From positions 1 to 6,311 of the forward strand of contig DUGD01000044.1 in assembly GCA_013331575.1 (NCBI GenBank): a DNA stretch of 6,311 bases. Direction: 5' to 3'. The notes under the pieces are model-generated. The model made no database searches. It was not told the origin of the DNA and saw only the letters and a program-made list of their open reading frames with translations. The stretch comes from Candidatus Woesearchaeota archaeon. GTDB lineage: Archaea; Nanobdellota; Nanobdellia; Woesearchaeales; UBA525. Below, one piece after another: positions 5,433 through 6,311 of this stretch. The first letter of the stretch is position 1. Each line of letters opens with the position of its first letter. A program made the translations under genes and the position numbers.

Positions 5433-6131
5433 TTATTTGAGCGAAAGCTCTTTGCGAAGTTCATCTATTGAACGCACGGTGATGTCGCGCTCTCCATTAT
5501 GATGGTCATACTCGTCCGAGAAATGGTTGATAAGGATTGTCGTCACATTGTAACCGAGTGCGCGTAGACGTCGTCCGCACTCCATGTCCGTGTCGAGGTC
5601 GCCGACGACATACAGCGGTGCGGATTCCGGCAGGTCTATTCTGCGCAATGCTTCGATCATCGGTGCAACATCGGGCTTTCGTGGGAGGTCGGGGCGTGTC
5701 GGCACGATCGCGCGGATAAAATACGACGGTCCTGCCTTGTCGTATTCGATGCCGAGCAGACGTGTTTTCTCGCGCGTCTCTCCTTCATCCGTGTTCGTCA
5801 CAATGGCGATCGCGTAGTGCGATGCGGCATCGTGGAGAAGGCGGTCGGCGCCGCGGAGCATCTCTACATGGCCGTTGTCGACGGATTCCTTCATCGGCAC
5901 GCGGTGCTTGTGCACACCTTCCGGGCTGCCATAGAAGAACTCGTTTGGCATACTGTGTTTCTCTCGGAATTCTCTAAATCTGCCGCGTTTGAAATGCGTA
6001 CGTAAGTCATCGATATCGATATCTCTACCGTGGGCTAAGAAAGTGCGGTATGTGGAGCGGACGACATGTTCTGTCGTATCGACAAGCGTCTCGTCCAAAT
6101 CAAAGATGATAATGCCTTTCAATGACGGCAT
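5433..6131 (-). CDS. HAD-superfamily phosphatase (phosphoglycolate-phosphatase-like)
   Basis: This 232-residue protein shows all four HAD motifs. Motif I is FDLDETLVDT (Asp11 nucleophile, Asp13 acid/base). Motif II is IAIVTNT (Thr112). Motif III is the Lys152 region, RKPD. Motif IV is VVGDLDTDMECG (Asp178, Asp182, magnesium binding). The segment of about 80 residues after motif I is a helical C1-type cap, as in phosphoglycolate phosphatase-like hydrolases. The reaction is probably Mg-dependent hydrolysis of a small phosphoester; substrate unknown. The start ATG 6131-6129 follows directly after the TGA of the upstream GTPase gene (TGAATG), so translation is likely coupled. It is oriented like the GTPase and lies between two copies of that gene's 3' end. 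Codon use is less GC-rich than that of the P-loop kinase gene. It is probably cytoplasmic, as no signal peptide is seen. Confidence 0.9.
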   Translation of the reverse strand: MPSLKGIIIFDLDETLVDTTEHVVRSTYRTFLAHGRDIDIDDLRTHFKRGRFREFREKHSMPNEFFYGSPEGVHKHRVPMKESVDNGHVEMLRGADRLLHDAASHYAIAIVTNTDEGETREKTRLLGIEYDKAGPSYFIRAIVPTRPDLPRKPDVAPMIEALRRIDLPESAPLYVVGDLDTDMECGRRLRALGYNVTTILINHFSDEYDHHNGERDITVRSIDELRKELSLK

Positions 6132-6311
6132 TCATTTCCCCGCCATTATCTCGACGATAGATCCCGGTTCTAAGACGTGGTCCTTGCCTACTGGCATCCG
6201 TGTCTTGACGTTCACCGCTTTGATGAAGTTCTTGCCGAAGTCGGTGTGGAGTTTGAACGCGAAGTCGAGCGCTGTCGCATTCTCTTTCATGAGGAAGCAG
6301 TCCGGGATGAC
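6132..6311 (-). CDS. C-terminal TGS domain of a YchF/Obg-type archaeal GTPase (5' part outside window)
   Basis: The last 59 residues of a gene entering from the right edge end at TGA 6134-6132. They form a TGS domain, a beta-grasp unit found at the end of Obg/DRG/YchF-type GTPases: PDCFLMKENATALDFAFKLH, then TDFGKNFIKAVNVK, TRMPVGKDHVLEPGSIVEIM. The HTDFGKNF and GKDHVLEPG elements are typical. The GTP-binding domain would lie beyond the window, so the exact subfamily is uncertain; an archaeal YchF-like protein is the best guess. Such GTPases associate with ribosomes and act in translation or its quality control. A partial, mutated copy of this segment lies about 0.9 kb downstream at 5249-5365. 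The HAD gene begins at the next base after the stop. Confidence 0.75.
   Translation of the reverse strand, partial: VIPDCFLMKENATALDFAFKLHTDFGKNFIKAVNVKTRMPVGKDHVLEPGSIVEIMAGK

Noticed and set aside
1..6311. CRISPR arrays, tRNA or rRNA genes, insertion sequences or integrases
   Set aside because: No spaced direct repeats, cloverleaf-like segments, transposase/integrase motifs or terminal inverted repeats were seen on either strand.

Overview
The window looks archaeal. TATA boxes (TTTATAAA, TATAAATA, TATATATA) sit at archaeal spacing from starts, two genes appear leaderless or nearly so, one regulator joins a helix-turn-helix to a degenerate phospholipase D-like domain, and the right edge carries the C-terminal TGS domain of a YchF/Obg-type GTPase. 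A DPANN-type genome is plausible, but the lineage cannot be fixed from this sequence.

Left block (1-1291, minus strand): the 5' part of a Hanks-type protein kinase with a pentapeptide-repeat N-terminal tail, cut by the window edge, preceded by an HTH/PLD-like transcriptional regulator. Each has its own TATA box. The regulator shares a short divergent promoter region with the next block.

Middle block (about 1343-4888, plus strand): an apparent five-gene operon. It opens with a P-loop nucleoside/nucleotide-kinase-like ATPase (AAA_28 type). Two copies of a two-gene cassette follow, each an unrecognised protein of about 190 residues followed by a compact radical SAM protein. The first radical SAM gene carries a frameshift. 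A 60-bp tandem repeat lies exactly on the junction between the cassettes and duplicates both the tail of one gene and the ribosome binding site and start of the next. The last two genes overlap as ATGA. Kinase, two unknown partners and two radical SAM enzymes make a coherent but undescribed-looking modification or biosynthesis module; its substrate cannot be read from the sequence.

Right block (4911-6311, minus strand): a small unrecognised 81-residue protein, a roughly 275-bp gap holding a decayed second copy of the GTPase TGS 3' end, a HAD-family phosphatase, and the true TGS-domain C-terminus of the GTPase running off the window. The HAD start codon directly follows the GTPase stop codon. 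The HAD gene is thus flanked by two copies of the GTPase 3' end, which suggests either insertion at the end of a housekeeping gene or a decayed tandem duplication.
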